Shown one piece after another: positions 1 through 11,456 of a DNA stretch of 64,000 nt. The notes under the pieces are model-generated. The model worked only from the letters and a program-made list of their open reading frames with translations. It was not told where the DNA came from and ran no database searches. The translations under genes were made by a program, and so were the position numbers. Position 1 is the stretch's first letter; each line of letters opens with the position of its first letter. Source of the DNA: Mycobacterium gordonae (lineage in GTDB: Bacteria; Actinomycetota; Actinomycetes; Mycobacteriales; Mycobacteriaceae); the NCBI RefSeq assembly GCF_017086405.1, contig NZ_CP070973.1, positions 3,008,739-3,072,738 on the forward strand. Reading direction: 5' to 3'.

Positions 1-554
1 GAGGTGGTACGGATGGCCGCCAACGTGCGGTTCGCCGGTCCCGGTGGGGACGCCGACTTGATGGGGCTGTACTTCGCCGACGACGGCCAACACCTCGAGT
101 CTCGGTTGTTGGTCGACCACGCCCAGCCGGACTGCAAGTCGAACGTGTTGTACAAGGGTGCGCTGCAAGGAGATCCGTCGTCCAAGCTGCCCGACGCGCA
201 CACGGTGTGGATCGGAGATGTTCTGATCCGTGCCGAGGCGACCGGCACCGACACCTTCGAAATGAACCGCAACCTGGTGCTGACCGACGGCGCGCGCGCG
301 GACTCCGTGCCCAACCTGGAGATCGAGACGGGCGAGATCGCCGGCGCGGGACACGCCAGTGCCACCGGGCGATTCGACGACGAGCAGCTGTTCTACCTAC
401 GCTCCCGAGGCATTCCCGAAGAGCAGGCCCGCCGGCTGGTGATCCGCGGCTTCTTCGGCGAGATCATCTCCAAGATCGCCGTGCCCGAAGTGCGCGAGCG
501 CCTCACCGCAGCTATCGAACACGAACTGGAAAAGACGGAGAAGGCAACTACCGC

Positions 555-558
<4 letters not shown>
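1..558 (+). CDS. sufD: SufD, Fe-S scaffold subunit (C-terminal part)
   Basis: The frame is open from the first base of the window, so this is the 3' part of a gene that starts upstream; 185 codons are visible. It encodes the C-terminal beta-helix of SufD, which with SufB and SufC forms the scaffold that builds Fe-S clusters in the cytoplasm. The visible part shows the family's late features: the DHAQPDCKSNVLYKG stretch near residue 42, a NLEIETGEI segment around residue 105, and the closing helix with FYLRSRGIPEEQARRLVIRGF near residues 130-150. The stop codon overlaps the sufC start in ATGA, so the two are translationally coupled. Identification is firm from these motifs and from the sufC-sufS-sufU-sufT genes that follow. 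Confidence 0.95.
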
Positions 559-2572
<2,014 letters not shown>

Positions 2573-2574
2573 CG

Positions 2575-3036
2575 TTGCGTCTCGAGCAGATGTACCAGGA
2601 CGTGATCCTGGACCATTACAAGCACCCGCACAATCGCGGATTGCGGGAACCCTTCGGCGCAGAGGTGTTCCACGTCAACCCGGTCTGCGGCGACGAGGTC
2701 ACGTTGCGGGTCACACTCTCCGAGGACGGCCAGACCGTCGCCGACATCTCCTATGACGGGCAGGGTTGCTCGATCAGCCAGGCGGCGACGTCGGTGTTGA
2801 CCGAACAGGTCATCGGGCACAGCGTGCCGGATGCACTCAGGACCATCGACGCCTTCACCGAGATGGTCGCCTCCCGCGGCAACGTGCAGGGCGACGAGGA
2901 CGTGCTGGGCGACGGGGTGGCGTTCGCCGGAGTGGCCAAGTATCCGGCTCGGGTGAAGTGCGCTCTGCTGGGCTGGATGGCGTTCAAAGATGCGCTGGCA
3001 CAAGCGCATGCCGGCTTCGAGGAGGTTGCACAATGA
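2575..3036 (+). CDS. sufU: SufU, zinc-dependent sulfurtransferase
   Basis: 153 residues, IscU/NifU-N fold. In actinobacteria SufU accepts the persulfide from SufS. The three conserved cysteines appear in PVCGDEV (near residue 41), GQGCSIS (near 66) and RVKCALLG (near 128), the set that binds zinc in SufU. The chosen start is TTG, two bases after the sufS stop; MYQDVILDHYKHPHN follows directly as in the family, so no better start exists. The stop overlaps the start of the next gene (ATGA), showing translational coupling. Confidence 0.93.
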   Translation: MRLEQMYQDVILDHYKHPHNRGLREPFGAEVFHVNPVCGDEVTLRVTLSEDGQTVADISYDGQGCSISQAATSVLTEQVIGHSVPDALRTIDAFTEMVASRGNVQGDEDVLGDGVAFAGVAKYPARVKCALLGWMAFKDALAQAHAGFEEVAQ

Positions 3037-3380
3037 GCGAAACCACCACACCTGACGAGCTCTTGCTCGCCGACGTCGAAGAGGCGATGCGGGACGTAGT
3101 CGACCCGGAACTGGGTATCAACGTCGTCGACCTCGGCCTCGTATACGGCCTGAATCTGGAAAAAGGCGACGAGGGTACCGTCGCGCTGGTCGACATGACC
3201 CTGACGTCGGCGGCCTGCCCGCTGACCGATGTCATCGAGGACCAGTCACGTTCCGCGCTGGTGGGCAGCGGTCTGGTCGACGAGATCAGGATCAATTGGG
3301 TCTGGAACCCGCCGTGGGGACCGGACAAGATCACCGAGGACGGCCGCGAGCAGCTGCGCGCCCTCGGCTTCACGGTCTAG
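3033..3380 (+). CDS. sufT: SufT, DUF59/MIP18-family Fe-S maturation protein
   Basis: 115 residues, a single DUF59 domain. Members of this family help transfer Fe-S clusters to target proteins. The DPELGINVVDLGLVYGL segment (residues about 25-42) and the TSAACPLTDVIED segment with the conserved cysteine (about residue 62) identify it. It is the last gene of the suf operon and matches the position of Rv1466. The ATG overlaps the sufU stop. A small inverted repeat follows the stop and may end the transcript before the convergent PE_PGRS gene. Confidence 0.93.
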   Translation: MSETTTPDELLLADVEEAMRDVVDPELGINVVDLGLVYGLNLEKGDEGTVALVDMTLTSAACPLTDVIEDQSRSALVGSGLVDEIRINWVWNPPWGPDKITEDGREQLRALGFTV

Positions 3381-3396
3381 CCGCTTGCTGTTGCGC

Positions 3397-3422
3397 CGAG
3401 TGTGACGCGGGCGGAACACTCG
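3397..3422. terminator. Inverted repeat between convergent genes, possible terminator
   Basis: A perfect 7-base inverted repeat, CGAGTGT at 3397-3403 and ACACTCG at 3416-3422, lies between the sufT stop (3380) and the end of the convergent PE_PGRS gene (3457). There is no run of T after it, which is usual for mycobacterial hairpins. Terminator function is inferred only from position and symmetry. Confidence 0.4.
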
Positions 3423-3456
3423 CCGCCAAGTCTTTTCAGCGCCTCGTGGCGGTGAG

Positions 3457-5280
3457 TCACGGCGTCCCGTTGACGCCGGGCGTGCCGAACAGCGCCCCGC
3501 CCGCGCCGCCACCGCCGCCGGGCCCGTCCGCGCCGTCGGACAATGCGCCTGTCCCGCCGGCGCCACCGTGCCCGCCGGTCCCGCCGTTGCCCACCAGACG
3601 GCCGTTGCCGCCGTTGCCGCCGGCTCCACCGGCCCCGCCGAAATCGAAGCCGTCGCCGCCGGCCCCGCCGGCCCCGCCGGTCCCGCCGGCGCCGTACCAC
3701 CAGCCGCCATTACCGCCGGCGCCGCCGTTGCCGCCGACCCCGCCGATGGGGCCGAATGTGATGCCCGGGCCGCCAAGCCCGCCGACACCGCCATTGCCGA
3801 TCAGCCCGGCGTCGCCACCTGCCCCGCCGGCGCCGCCGGCCCCGGCTTCGCCGTTACCACCTGCGCCTCCCTGCCCCCCTGTCCCACCGTCGCCGAACAG
3901 TCGGGCGCGGCCGCCGGCGCCGCCGGCGCCCCCGGTGCCGCCCTCGCTGCCGTTGGCCCCCCCGCCCGTGGCGGTGCCGGAGCCCCCGGTGCCGCCGATC
4001 CCGCCGGTCGCACCGGCACCGTACAACCACCCGCCGGTGCCGCCGGTGCCGCCGGCTCCGCCCGCGCCTCCGTAACCGACCGCGACGGTTCCGCCAACCC
4101 CTTTGCCGGTTCCGCCCTTACCGCCGGCGCCGGCCCCGGCGCCCTGGCCGATCAGGCCGGCGTTGCCTCCTGCACCGCCGGTCCCGCCGGCCCCGCCGAC
4201 GCCTGTACCGGTGCCAGTGCCGTCGCCGCCGCCGCCGCCGTCCCCGCCAGCGGCGCCCGAACCGTACAGCCACCCGCCGTGGCCGCCTGCTCCGCCGTGG
4301 CCGCCGGCTCCGCCGACGGCGCCGGCGTTGATGCCCGTGGCTTCTGCCGTGGCACCGGCACCGCCGGCTCCGCCTACGGCGCCGTTGCCGATCAGCCCGG
4401 CGCTACCGCCGGTCCCGCCCGCGCCGCCGGCTCCGCCAGTCAAGTCGCCGTTGCTTGCTCCGCCGCCTCCACCGGCTCCGCCGACGCCACCGTTGCCATA
4501 GAGCCACCCGCCATTGCCGCCGGCCCCGCCAGATCCGCCGATGCCGCTGGCCGAGCCGGTGCCACCGGCCCCGCCGGCACCACCCGGGCCGATGAGCCCG
4601 GCCTGGCCGCCCGCACCGCCGGCCCCGCCCGGCGTGCCGGTCGCGGTGGGTCCTGCGCTGCCGTTGCCGCCCGCGCCACCCGCACCGAAGAGCAACCCAC
4701 CGTTGCCGCCCCGCCCGCCGGCCTGACCGAGCTGTCCGATCGCGGCGGCGCCGCCGTCGCCGCCTGCGCCGCCGTTTCCGATGAGGCCGGCGGACCCGCC
4801 GGCCCCACCCGGTTGGCCGGTCCCGCCGGAGCCGCCATTTCCGCCGTTGCCGTAGAGCAGACCACCGGGTCCACCAGGCAGGCCGCTTCCCGCCGGCGCG
4901 TCGGCTCCATTGCCGATCAGGGGGCGTCCCAGCAGCATTTCGGTGGGGGCGTTGACCATAGTGAGCAGGGCTTGCTCCGCGCTCTGAAGCGGCGCGGCGT
5001 TGGCGGTTTCGGCGGCCGCATACCAGCCGCCGGCCGTGATTAACGCCTGCTCCAACCGCTCGTAGATGAGCGCCGCTTGTGCGCTGACCGACTGATAAGT
5101 CACCGCATGGCCGGAAAACACGGCCATGACTGCAGCCGAGACTTCGTCAGCGCCCGCGGCCAACACCCCAGTGGTGGGAGCCGCCGCCGCAGCGTTGGCC
5201 ACCGCTATCGCCGTACCTATGCCGGCCAGGTCAGAGGCCGCCGCCGTCAGTGCCTCCGGCACCGCTATCACAAACGACAT
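3457..5280 (-). CDS. PE_PGRS family protein
   Basis: 607 residues. The N-terminal PE domain (about residues 1-95) starts [11 protein letters not shown] and is followed by the linker motif [11 protein letters not shown] near residue 140, then by a long glycine-rich PGRS region of GGAGG and GGNGG repeats to the end. PE_PGRS proteins are exported by ESX-5 to the mycobacterial surface; individual functions vary and this one cannot be assigned. The start codon lies only 3 bases after the fadE15 stop, so the gene appears to be translated from the fadE15 transcript, with its ribosome-binding site inside fadE15. The remembered M. tuberculosis order has no PE_PGRS gene here between sufT and fadE15, so this looks like an extra copy. 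Confidence 0.93.
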   Translation of the reverse strand: MSFVIAVPEALTAAASDLAGIGTAIAVANAAAAAPTTGVLAAGADEVSAAVMAVFSGHAVTYQSVSAQAALIYERLEQALITAGGWYAAAETANAAPLQSAEQALLTMVNAPTEMLLGRPLIGNGADAPAGSGLPGGPGGLLYGNGGNGGSGGTGQPGGAGGSAGLIGNGGAGGDGGAAAIGQLGQAGGRGGNGGLLFGAGGAGGNGSAGPTATGTPGGAGGAGGQAGLIGPGGAGGAGGTGSASGIGGSGGAGGNGGWLYGNGGVGGAGGGGGASNGDLTGGAGGAGGTGGSAGLIGNGAVGGAGGAGATAEATGINAGAVGGAGGHGGAGGHGGWLYGSGAAGGDGGGGGDGTGTGTGVGGAGGTGGAGGNAGLIGQGAGAGAGGKGGTGKGVGGTVAVGYGGAGGAGGTGGTGGWLYGAGATGGIGGTGGSGTATGGGANGSEGGTGGAGGAGGRARLFGDGGTGGQGGAGGNGEAGAGGAGGAGGDAGLIGNGGVGGLGGPGITFGPIGGVGGNGGAGGNGGWWYGAGGTGGAGGAGGDGFDFGGAGGAGGNGGNGRLVGNGGTGGHGGAGGTGALSDGADGPGGGGGAGGALFGTPGVNGTP

Positions 5281-5283
5281 GCG

Positions 5284-7113
5284 TCAGAAAACGTCTTCGG
5301 AGACGCGCATGATCTCGTCGTCGATGTTTTCCAGCACCGTCCGTACTCCGGCCAACTTCGGCAGCACATTCTTGGCGAAGAATGCCGACACCCCGATCTT
5401 GCCCTCATAGAAAGCGATGTCGGCGGCGGACGGCTCGCCGGCCAGAGCCGCCGCGGCGACATTCGCCTGCGCCAGCAGTCGCCAGCCGATCAGCAGGTCC
5501 CCGACGGCGAGCAGGTAGCGCACCGAGCCGAGACCCACTTTGTAGATGTCGGTGGGATGCTGGGCGGCCGACATCAGATACCCCATCAGCGCACCCGTCA
5601 TTCCGGTGACGTCTTCGACCGCGGCCTGCAGCAACTCGGCCTGGTCCTTCAACGACTCGGTAGTGGTCTCGATGGTCTTGTTGATCTGGGTCGTCACGTG
5701 CTGCAGGGATTGGCCGTGGTCGCGCACGATCTTGCGGAAGAAGAAGTCCATCGCCTGGATCGCGGTGGTGCCTTCATACAGCGAGTCGATCTTGGAATCT
5801 CGGATGTACTGCTCGAGCGGATAGTCCGTAAGGAAGCCCGAGCCGCCCAGCGTCTGCAGCGATTCGGTCAACACCTCGTAGGCCCGCTCGGAGCCCACAC
5901 CCTTGACGATGGGCAGCAGCAGATCGTCGACGCGGTGCGCCAGATCGTGGTCTGCGCCCGAAACATGTTGCGCCACAGCATCACATTGATGCGCGGCGGC
6001 GTACATGTACACCGCCCGCAGACCCTCGGCGTAGGCCTTCTGGGTCATCAGGCTGCGGCGCACGTCGGGGTGGTGCATGATCGTGACCCGCGGCGCGGTC
6101 TTGTCCGTCATCTGGGTCATGTCCGCGCCCTGCACCCGTTCCTTCGCATACGCGAGGGCGTTGAGGTAGCCCGTGGACAGGGTTCCCGCGGATTTGACCC
6201 CGATCGTCATGCGCGCGTTCTCGATCACATGGAACATCTGAGCGATGCCGTCGTGGACACCGCCGACCAGATACCCGACGGCCGGGACGTCGGTGGCGCC
6301 GAAGGTCAGCTCGCAGGTGGGGGAGGACTTCAGGCCCATCTTGTGTTCCAGCCCGGTGACGTACACCCCGTTGCGCTCACCGAGTTCGCCGGTCTCCGGG
6401 TCGAACAGGAAGTTAGGAACATAGAACAGGCTCAGGCCCTTGGTGCCCGGTCCAGCGCCCTCGGGTCGCGCCAGCACCAGGTGGAAGATGTTCTCGGTGG
6501 TGTCGCCGACATCACCGCCGGAGATGAACCGCTTGACTCCTTCGAGATGCCAGGTGCCGTCGGGTTGTTCGATCGCCTTGGTGCGGCCCGCACCCACATC
6601 CGAGCCGGCGTCAGGCTCGGTGAGCACCATGGTGGCCTGCCATCCACGCTCGACTCCCATTGCGGCCCAACGCTTCTGCTCGTCGTTACCCTCGACGAAC
6701 AGCGATTGCGACAGGATCGGGCCGAGGTTGAAGAAGCAGACCGAGGGGTTGGCGCAGTAGATCATCTCGTTGACCGCCCAGGTGAGCGGCGGCGGCGCGG
6801 CCATGCCGCCGATCTCCTCGGCCAGGCTCAGACGCCACCACTCGGCGTCCTTGATCGCCTGGACGGTCTTGACCAATTCCGGTGCGACGCTGATGGAGTG
6901 GGTGGCCGGATCGAACACCGGGGGATGGCGGTCGGCGAAGGCGAAAGACTCGGCCACCGGGCCTTCGGCCAACCTGGCCGCCTCCGACAGGATGGTGCGG
7001 ACCGTGTCGTCGTCCAGGTCAGCGTATTTGCCGGTGCCCAGGACGGCGCCTACGTCAAGAACTTCGAACAGATTGAACTCGAGGTCGCGCACGTTGGCGA
7101 TGTAGTGCCCCAA
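5284..7113 (-). CDS. fadE15: Acyl-CoA dehydrogenase FadE15-like
   Basis: 609 residues from a TTG at 7113, or 614 from a GTG at 7128. The TTG is preferred because GGAAGGA sits six bases upstream of it. It belongs to the long (about 600 residue) FadE5-type acyl-CoA dehydrogenases: FAD enzymes forming the alpha-beta double bond of acyl-CoA. Visible motifs are [16 protein letters not shown] (flavin/substrate region, about residue 160), [10 protein letters not shown] (about 190) and the catalytic-loop [13 protein letters not shown] (about 455), whose Glu is the usual base. Matches Rv1467c by position between sufT and the PE_PGRS/ctpD genes. The physiological substrate is unknown. Confidence 0.92.
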   Translation of the reverse strand: MGHYIANVRDLEFNLFEVLDVGAVLGTGKYADLDDDTVRTILSEAARLAEGPVAESFAFADRHPPVFDPATHSISVAPELVKTVQAIKDAEWWRLSLAEEIGGMAAPPPLTWAVNEMIYCANPSVCFFNLGPILSQSLFVEGNDEQKRWAAMGVERGWQATMVLTEPDAGSDVGAGRTKAIEQPDGTWHLEGVKRFISGGDVGDTTENIFHLVLARPEGAGPGTKGLSLFYVPNFLFDPETGELGERNGVYVTGLEHKMGLKSSPTCELTFGATDVPAVGYLVGGVHDGIAQMFHVIENARMTIGVKSAGTLSTGYLNALAYAKERVQGADMTQMTDKTAPRVTIMHHPDVRRSLMTQKAYAEGLRAVYMYAAAHQCDAVAQHVSGADHDLAHRVDDLLLPIVKGVGSERAYEVLTESLQTLGGSGFLTDYPLEQYIRDSKIDSLYEGTTAIQAMDFFFRKIVRDHGQSLQHVTTQINKTIETTTESLKDQAELLQAAVEDVTGMTGALMGYLMSAAQHPTDIYKVGLGSVRYLLAVGDLLIGWRLLAQANVAAAALAGEPSAADIAFYEGKIGVSAFFAKNVLPKLAGVRTVLENIDDEIMRVSEDVF

Positions 7114-7226
7114 TGTGGTTCCTTCCACTCAGACTGATCGGCCCGATGATCGGGCACAGTCTTGCTGCTGGGAGAAAACGTACGCAACCGTAACCAGTCA
7201 GAGGGGTTGTTGACCTGGTCCGTCTA

Positions 7227-8336
7227 TCAGCCGTTCGGGCCGGGCTGGCCGAACAGCAGCCCGCCTCTGCCGCCGAGGCCGGGCGTGCCGAGCGCACCTC
7301 CGCCACCGCCCGCGCCACCGTTGCCGAACAGTAGGGCGTTGCCGCCGTTGCCGCCGCGGCTGGTCGCGACTCCTCCGCCGGCATTACCGCCGTCCCCGGC
7401 GCCGAAGAACAGGCCGCCATCGCCGCCGTTACCGCCGTTGGCGTTGGTGAAGCCGGTGCCGCCGAAGCCGGCGCTCCCGAAGAGAAGTCCCGCGTTGCCG
7501 CCATTGCCTGCGGCGCCTTGGGACAACGCGTCTCCGCCGTTGCCGCCGCCGCCCAACAGGTAGGCCCGGCCGCCGGCGCCGCCCCCGCCGAGGAAGCTGC
7601 TGCCGCCATTGCCGGCGTTTCCGTACAAGACCCCGCCGTTGCCACCCGCGCCGCCGATTCCGCTGCCGACAACACTGTTGCCGCCGTTGCCGCCGGCGCC
7701 GAAGAGGAAGGCTGAACCACCGGCGCCGCCGGCAGCGTTGCCGCCGCTGTTACCGCCGAAACCGCCGTTGCCGAACAGCCAGCCACCGGCGCCGCCGGCG
7801 CCGCCGACCCCGCCCGCTCCGCCGGAACCACCCCGTCCGCCGCTGCCGAGCAGACCCGCGGCCCCGCCATTGCCGCCGGCCACTCCAGCTACCGCCGTCG
7901 AGAAGCCGTTGCCGCCGTTGCCGAACAGGATTCCGCCCGCCTGGCCGTTCGGATTGGCTGCGGTTCCGTCCGCGCCGTTGCCGATCAGGGGGCGGCCCAG
8001 CAGCGCATTGGTGGGCGCATTGATCAGGTCGAGGACAGGCTGCAACGGGCCGATATTGGTGGCCTCCGCCAGGGAGTAGGCATTCGCGCCCCCGGACAGC
8101 AACCGCACGAACTGCTCGTGAAACGCCGTGGCACCGGCGCTCAGTGTTTGATACGACTGCGCGTGTGCGCCGAAGATGGCGGCGACGGCTGCCGAGATCT
8201 CGTCGGCTCCCGCCGCCGCGACGGCAGTCGTCTGGGCAGCCGCCGCGTTGTTGGCATCGCTGATCAGTGATCCGACCCGGGCCAGATTGCCCGCCGCCTG
8301 AGACACGAAATCGGTATTGGCAACCACAAACGACAT
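7227..8336 (-). CDS. PE_PGRS family protein (PE_PGRS29-like by position)
   Basis: 369 residues. The ATG at 8336 gives the standard PE start MSFVVANTDFVSQ and is preceded by a strong GGAGGT site; an upstream in-frame ATG at 8486 would add 50 residues with no PE character and is rejected. PE domain about residues 1-95, linker [11 protein letters not shown] near 140, then PGRS repeats (LFGNGG and GGAGG units) to the end, a short PGRS tail compared with the other copy. Position next to fadE15 and divergent from ctpD matches PE_PGRS29 (Rv1468c). Likely exported by ESX-5 and surface located; function unknown. Confidence 0.93.
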   Translation of the reverse strand: MSFVVANTDFVSQAAGNLARVGSLISDANNAAAAQTTAVAAAGADEISAAVAAIFGAHAQSYQTLSAGATAFHEQFVRLLSGGANAYSLAEATNIGPLQPVLDLINAPTNALLGRPLIGNGADGTAANPNGQAGGILFGNGGNGFSTAVAGVAGGNGGAAGLLGSGGRGGSGGAGGVGGAGGAGGWLFGNGGFGGNSGGNAAGGAGGSAFLFGAGGNGGNSVVGSGIGGAGGNGGVLYGNAGNGGSSFLGGGGAGGRAYLLGGGGNGGDALSQGAAGNGGNAGLLFGSAGFGGTGFTNANGGNGGDGGLFFGAGDGGNAGGGVATSRGGNGGNALLFGNGGAGGGGGALGTPGLGGRGGLLFGQPGPNG

Positions 8337-8370
8337 CTCGTACCTCCACAGCAAAGAGTCGGCGATTTCA

Positions 8371-8442
8371 GAATCGTATCGCGATTCGGCAGCGATGCAT
8401 CCTTTTCGAAAGTCTTTTTGGAGGCAATTTCGAGCCGAAATT
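8371..8442. promoter_or_regulatory. Two inverted repeats in the PE_PGRS/ctpD divergent promoter region
   Basis: The 327-base gap between the PE_PGRS start (8336) and ctpD start (8664) holds two symmetric elements. GAATCG-tatcg-CGATTC lies at 8371-8387, and a perfect 7-3-7 palindrome AATTTCG-agc-CGAAATT at 8426-8442, followed directly by TTAAGT. The spacing and symmetry fit binding sites for a dimeric regulator of either divergent gene. No regulator can be named; metal-responsive control of ctpD is one possibility. Apart from these elements nothing coding is evident in the gap. Confidence 0.4.
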
Positions 8443-8663
8443 AAGTAGTCCACCAAAGGAATTCGCCGCCTGCCGCGGGCGCGCACGGCAGGCGCTCAAC
8501 ACTCCGCCGCAACGCTGCGCGGGTTGCGTATCACGAAGTGCCATAAGCCAATTCAATGGCATACCGGAACCAAATCGAGACCTCCGGCGCCGGAAGCGTC
8601 AATACACTTGGACCATCCTGCCGCAATCCCAGCACCGAGAGCATCCCTTGTGAGGCCGCCGGA

Positions 8664-10631
8664 ATGACACTGACCGCCTTCGAAGTGGCCGCCCGGGAGG
8701 TCTCTTTCGACCGCGTTCCCCTCCGCGCTGCCCGAGGCATGAGTTGGCGCGCGGCGTTGTGGTCGGTGCTGTCCGTGCGGTGGGCGACCGTTGCCCTGGC
8801 GCTGTTCCTGGCCGGGGCGGGGGCCCAGCTCACCGGCGCGCAGACAGCCGTGTGGTGGATGTTGTACCTGGGGTGTTACCTGGCCGGCGGCTGGGGCCCG
8901 GCCTGGGCAGGCGCGCAGGCACTTCGCAACAAGGCGCTCGACGTCGACCTGCTGATGATCGTCGCCGCGATCGGTGCGGTGGCGATCGGTCAAATCTTCG
9001 ACGGAGCTCTGCTGATCGTGATTTTCGCGACCTCGGGAGCCCTCGACGAGGTTGCCACCAAGCACACTGCGGATTCGGTCAAGAGTCTGATGAATCTTGC
9101 GCCCGATGAGGCCGTGCTGGTCGACGGCGCCGGCGACGAGCGGGTGGTGCCCGCCGATCAGCTGGCGGTGGGCGACCGCGTGGTGGTGCGGCCGGGGGAG
9201 CGGATGCCTGCCGACGGCGTGGTGCTGTCCGGTACGTCCGAGGTTGACCAGTGTTCGATCACGGGTGAATCGATGCCCGTCGTCAAGGTCACCGGCGACG
9301 AAGTGTTCGCCGGCACGGTCAACGGATCAGGTGTGCTGCGCTTGGTCGTCACACGCGATCCGTCGCACAGCGTGGCCGCCCGGATCGTGGCATTGGTGTC
9401 GGAGGCATCGGCCACCAAGGCTCAAGCTCAACTGCTTGTTGAGAAGATCGAACAGCGCTACTCGATGGGGGTGGTGGCGGCCACCGTGGCGCTCATCGCG
9501 ATCCCGCTGATGTTGGGTTCTGCGGTGCAACCGGCTCTGTTGCGCGCCATGACTTTTATGATCGTCGCGTCACCATGCGCGGTGGTGTTGGCCACCATGC
9601 CGCCGCTGCTGTCTGTGATCGCCAACGCCGGCAGGCATGGAATTCTGGTGAAGTCCGCCGTCGTCGTCGAACGGCTCGCCGACACCAGCATCGTCGCACT
9701 GGACAAGACCGGCACACTGACCTGCGGGATGCCACGCCTCACCGCCGTAGAAGCGCTGCGGCCGGAACTGATCGACGTGTCGAGGTTGCTCGAATTAGCC
9801 GCTGCTGCAGAGCAATTCAGCGAGCATCCACTGGGTAGAGCAATTGTCCGGGAAGCGCGTCGAGGCGGTGTCGCCATTCCGGCCGCCGACGACTTCCGCG
9901 CGGTGCCGGGCCGCGGCGTGCGCGCCACGGTGGGGCCCGACTTCGTCGAGGTATGCAGTCCGCACGGTTTCGGTGGGATGCTGCCGGGTGAAGTGACCGG
10001 TCTGATCGATGCCGGTGCCACGGCCGCAATCGTGGTCGTAAACGGGCTGGCCGTCGGCGTGCTGGGGCTGACCGATGAGATCCGTTGCGACGCGGTGGAC
10101 TCCGTTGCGGCCCTGACGGAGTTGACGTCGGGCCCCCCGGTGCTGCTGACCGGCGACAATCCCGGCGCGGCCCGGCTCGTCGCCCGCGACACCGGGATCG
10201 TGGACGTGCGCGCCGGGTTGCTACCCGAACAGAAGGTCGCGGCCGTGCGTGAACTGCAGGCCGGCGGTCACCGGGTGCTCGTGGTGGGTGACGGCGTCAA
10301 CGACGCCCCGGCGATGGCCACGGCGTCTGTGTCGATGGCCATGGGTGCCGGCTCTGACCTCACCCTGCAGACCGCCGACGCAGTGACCGTGTCCGACGAG
10401 CTGCACACCATCCCGACGATCATCGGGTTGGCCCGACAGGCGCGTCGGGTGGTGATCGCCAACCTCGCCCTCGCCGGCAGCTTCATCACCGTGCTGGTGT
10501 TGTGGGACCTTTTCGGGCAACTGCCGCTGCCGCTGGGGGTGGCCGGTCACGAAGGGTCGACGTTGCTGGTCGCGCTCAACGGCATGCGCCTGCTGAGTAA
10601 CCGAACCTGGCGGTCTGCCGCGGCGCGTTGA
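8664..10631 (+). CDS. ctpD: P1B-type metal-transporting ATPase CtpD
   Basis: 655 residues from the ATG at 8664; this start gives MTLTAFEV, matching the remembered start of M. tuberculosis CtpD (an upstream ATG at 8556 adds 36 unrelated residues). Inner-membrane pump: the membrane metal site has the SPC motif (Ser303-Pro-Cys305) of P1B-4 type Co/Ni/Fe exporters, the phosphorylated Asp347 is in DKTGTLT, the actuator has TGES near residue 195, the nucleotide domain has SEHPLG near 389 and the hinge GDGVNDAP near 545. No N-terminal heavy-metal-binding cysteine domain is seen. Mycobacterial CtpD has been linked experimentally to Co2+/Fe2+ homeostasis under redox stress; the two thioredoxin genes directly downstream fit that role. 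Confidence 0.95.
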   Translation: MTLTAFEVAAREVSFDRVPLRAARGMSWRAALWSVLSVRWATVALALFLAGAGAQLTGAQTAVWWMLYLGCYLAGGWGPAWAGAQALRNKALDVDLLMIVAAIGAVAIGQIFDGALLIVIFATSGALDEVATKHTADSVKSLMNLAPDEAVLVDGAGDERVVPADQLAVGDRVVVRPGERMPADGVVLSGTSEVDQCSITGESMPVVKVTGDEVFAGTVNGSGVLRLVVTRDPSHSVAARIVALVSEASATKAQAQLLVEKIEQRYSMGVVAATVALIAIPLMLGSAVQPALLRAMTFMIVASPCAVVLATMPPLLSVIANAGRHGILVKSAVVVERLADTSIVALDKTGTLTCGMPRLTAVEALRPELIDVSRLLELAAAAEQFSEHPLGRAIVREARRGGVAIPAADDFRAVPGRGVRATVGPDFVEVCSPHGFGGMLPGEVTGLIDAGATAAIVVVNGLAVGVLGLTDEIRCDAVDSVAALTELTSGPPVLLTGDNPGAARLVARDTGIVDVRAGLLPEQKVAAVRELQAGGHRVLVVGDGVNDAPAMATASVSMAMGAGSDLTLQTADAVTVSDELHTIPTIIGLARQARRVVIANLALAGSFITVLVLWDLFGQLPLPLGVAGHEGSTLLVALNGMRLLSNRTWRSAAAR

Positions 10632-10648
10632 CGTACGCTCGAGTGCTG

Positions 10649-11008
10649 ATGGGCACTGGATCTACGCGGGACCTGACGGCAGCCGATTTCCGGCAGGCGG
10701 TCAGGGGCAACGAGAACGTCTTCGTGTACTTCTGGGCGCCGTTGTGCGCACCGTGTGAGGTCTTCACGCCGACGTATGAGACGTCGGCGCAGAACTGCCC
10801 GGACATCGTGCACGGCAAAGTCAATTTCGAGATCGAGCGGGATCTCGTCGAGACGGCCGGCGTGACGTTGCTGCCGACGCTGATGGCTTTCAAGAGGGGG
10901 AAACTGGTTTTCAAGCAGCCTGGCATCGCGAATCCCATGGTGATGGCCGAGCTGGTGAAGCAGCTCCGGGCGTATCGGGCCCAACCGACAACACCCAGCC
11001 TGCTGTGA
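10649..11008 (+). CDS. trxA: Thioredoxin-like protein TrxA
   Basis: 119 residues from ATG 10649; an earlier TTG at 10628, overlapping the ctpD stop, would add seven residues. A thioredoxin fold with the active site Cys33-Ala-Pro-Cys36 in WAPLCAPCEVF instead of the common CGPC, and the cis-proline segment LLPTLMAFK near residue 75. It matches Rv1470 by position and motif. The CAPC site suggests altered redox properties relative to classical thioredoxin; M. tuberculosis TrxA of this type has been described as poorly reduced by thioredoxin reductase, so activity should not be assumed. It is likely co-transcribed with ctpD. Confidence 0.88.
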   Translation: MGTGSTRDLTAADFRQAVRGNENVFVYFWAPLCAPCEVFTPTYETSAQNCPDIVHGKVNFEIERDLVETAGVTLLPTLMAFKRGKLVFKQPGIANPMVMAELVKQLRAYRAQPTTPSLL

Positions 11009-11051
11009 ACGGGCGGGGAACAACAACTACGACCTCGGCGTTAGGGCGGAT

Positions 11052-11396
11052 GTGACTACCCAAGACCTCACTGCTGCGCAGTTCAACGAAACCATCAACG
11101 GCAACGACATGGTGCTCGTCGACTTCTGGGCCTCCTGGTGCGGCCCGTGTCGTGCTTTCGCCCCCACCTTCAAGGCGGCATCGGAAAAGCACCCCGACGT
11201 GATCTTCGCCAAGGTTGACACCGAGGCCGAGCAGGAGTTGGCTGCGGCCGCCCAGATCCGGTCCATCCCCACGCTGATGGCGTTCAAGAAGGGCCAGTTG
11301 CTGTTCAACCAGGCCGGCGCACTGCCTCCTGCGGCGTTGGAGGATCTGGTGCAGCAGCTCAAGGGCTACGAGTTCGAAGAGGCGACCGAGGTCTGA
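11052..11396 (+). CDS. trxB1: Thioredoxin TrxB1
   Basis: 114 residues from a GTG. A classical thioredoxin: active site Cys30-Gly-Pro-Cys33 in WASWCGPCRAF, cis-Pro segment RSIPTLMAFK near residue 73. Cytosolic disulfide reductant. It follows trxA after 43 bases and shares extensive sequence with it (DLTAAQFN opening, LMAFKKGQLLFNQAG), so the pair arose by tandem duplication with divergence of the active site. Position matches Rv1471. Confidence 0.93.
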   Translation: MTTQDLTAAQFNETINGNDMVLVDFWASWCGPCRAFAPTFKAASEKHPDVIFAKVDTEAEQELAAAAQIRSIPTLMAFKKGQLLFNQAGALPPAALEDLVQQLKGYEFEEATEV

Positions 11397-11456
11397 GCGA
11401 AACCCCGCTGTGGTGACGCTCGCTGTCCCGCGCCGTGCCTGCGTTACCGTTTCCAG

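Noticed and set aside
3568..5043. Antisense alanine/proline-rich frames of up to 491 codons
   Set aside because: They mirror the PGRS repeat on the other strand and have no ribosome-binding sites or family features.
5077..7137. A 686-codon open frame on the plus strand
   Set aside because: It is antisense to fadE15 and the PE domain, has arginine/histidine/glycine-rich nonsense composition and no family motifs; long antisense frames are common in high-GC codon-biased DNA.
3457..8300. Dense short repeats that might be read as CRISPR or satellite DNA
   Set aside because: They are in-frame glycine codons of PE_PGRS proteins; there are no constant repeats with unique spacers.
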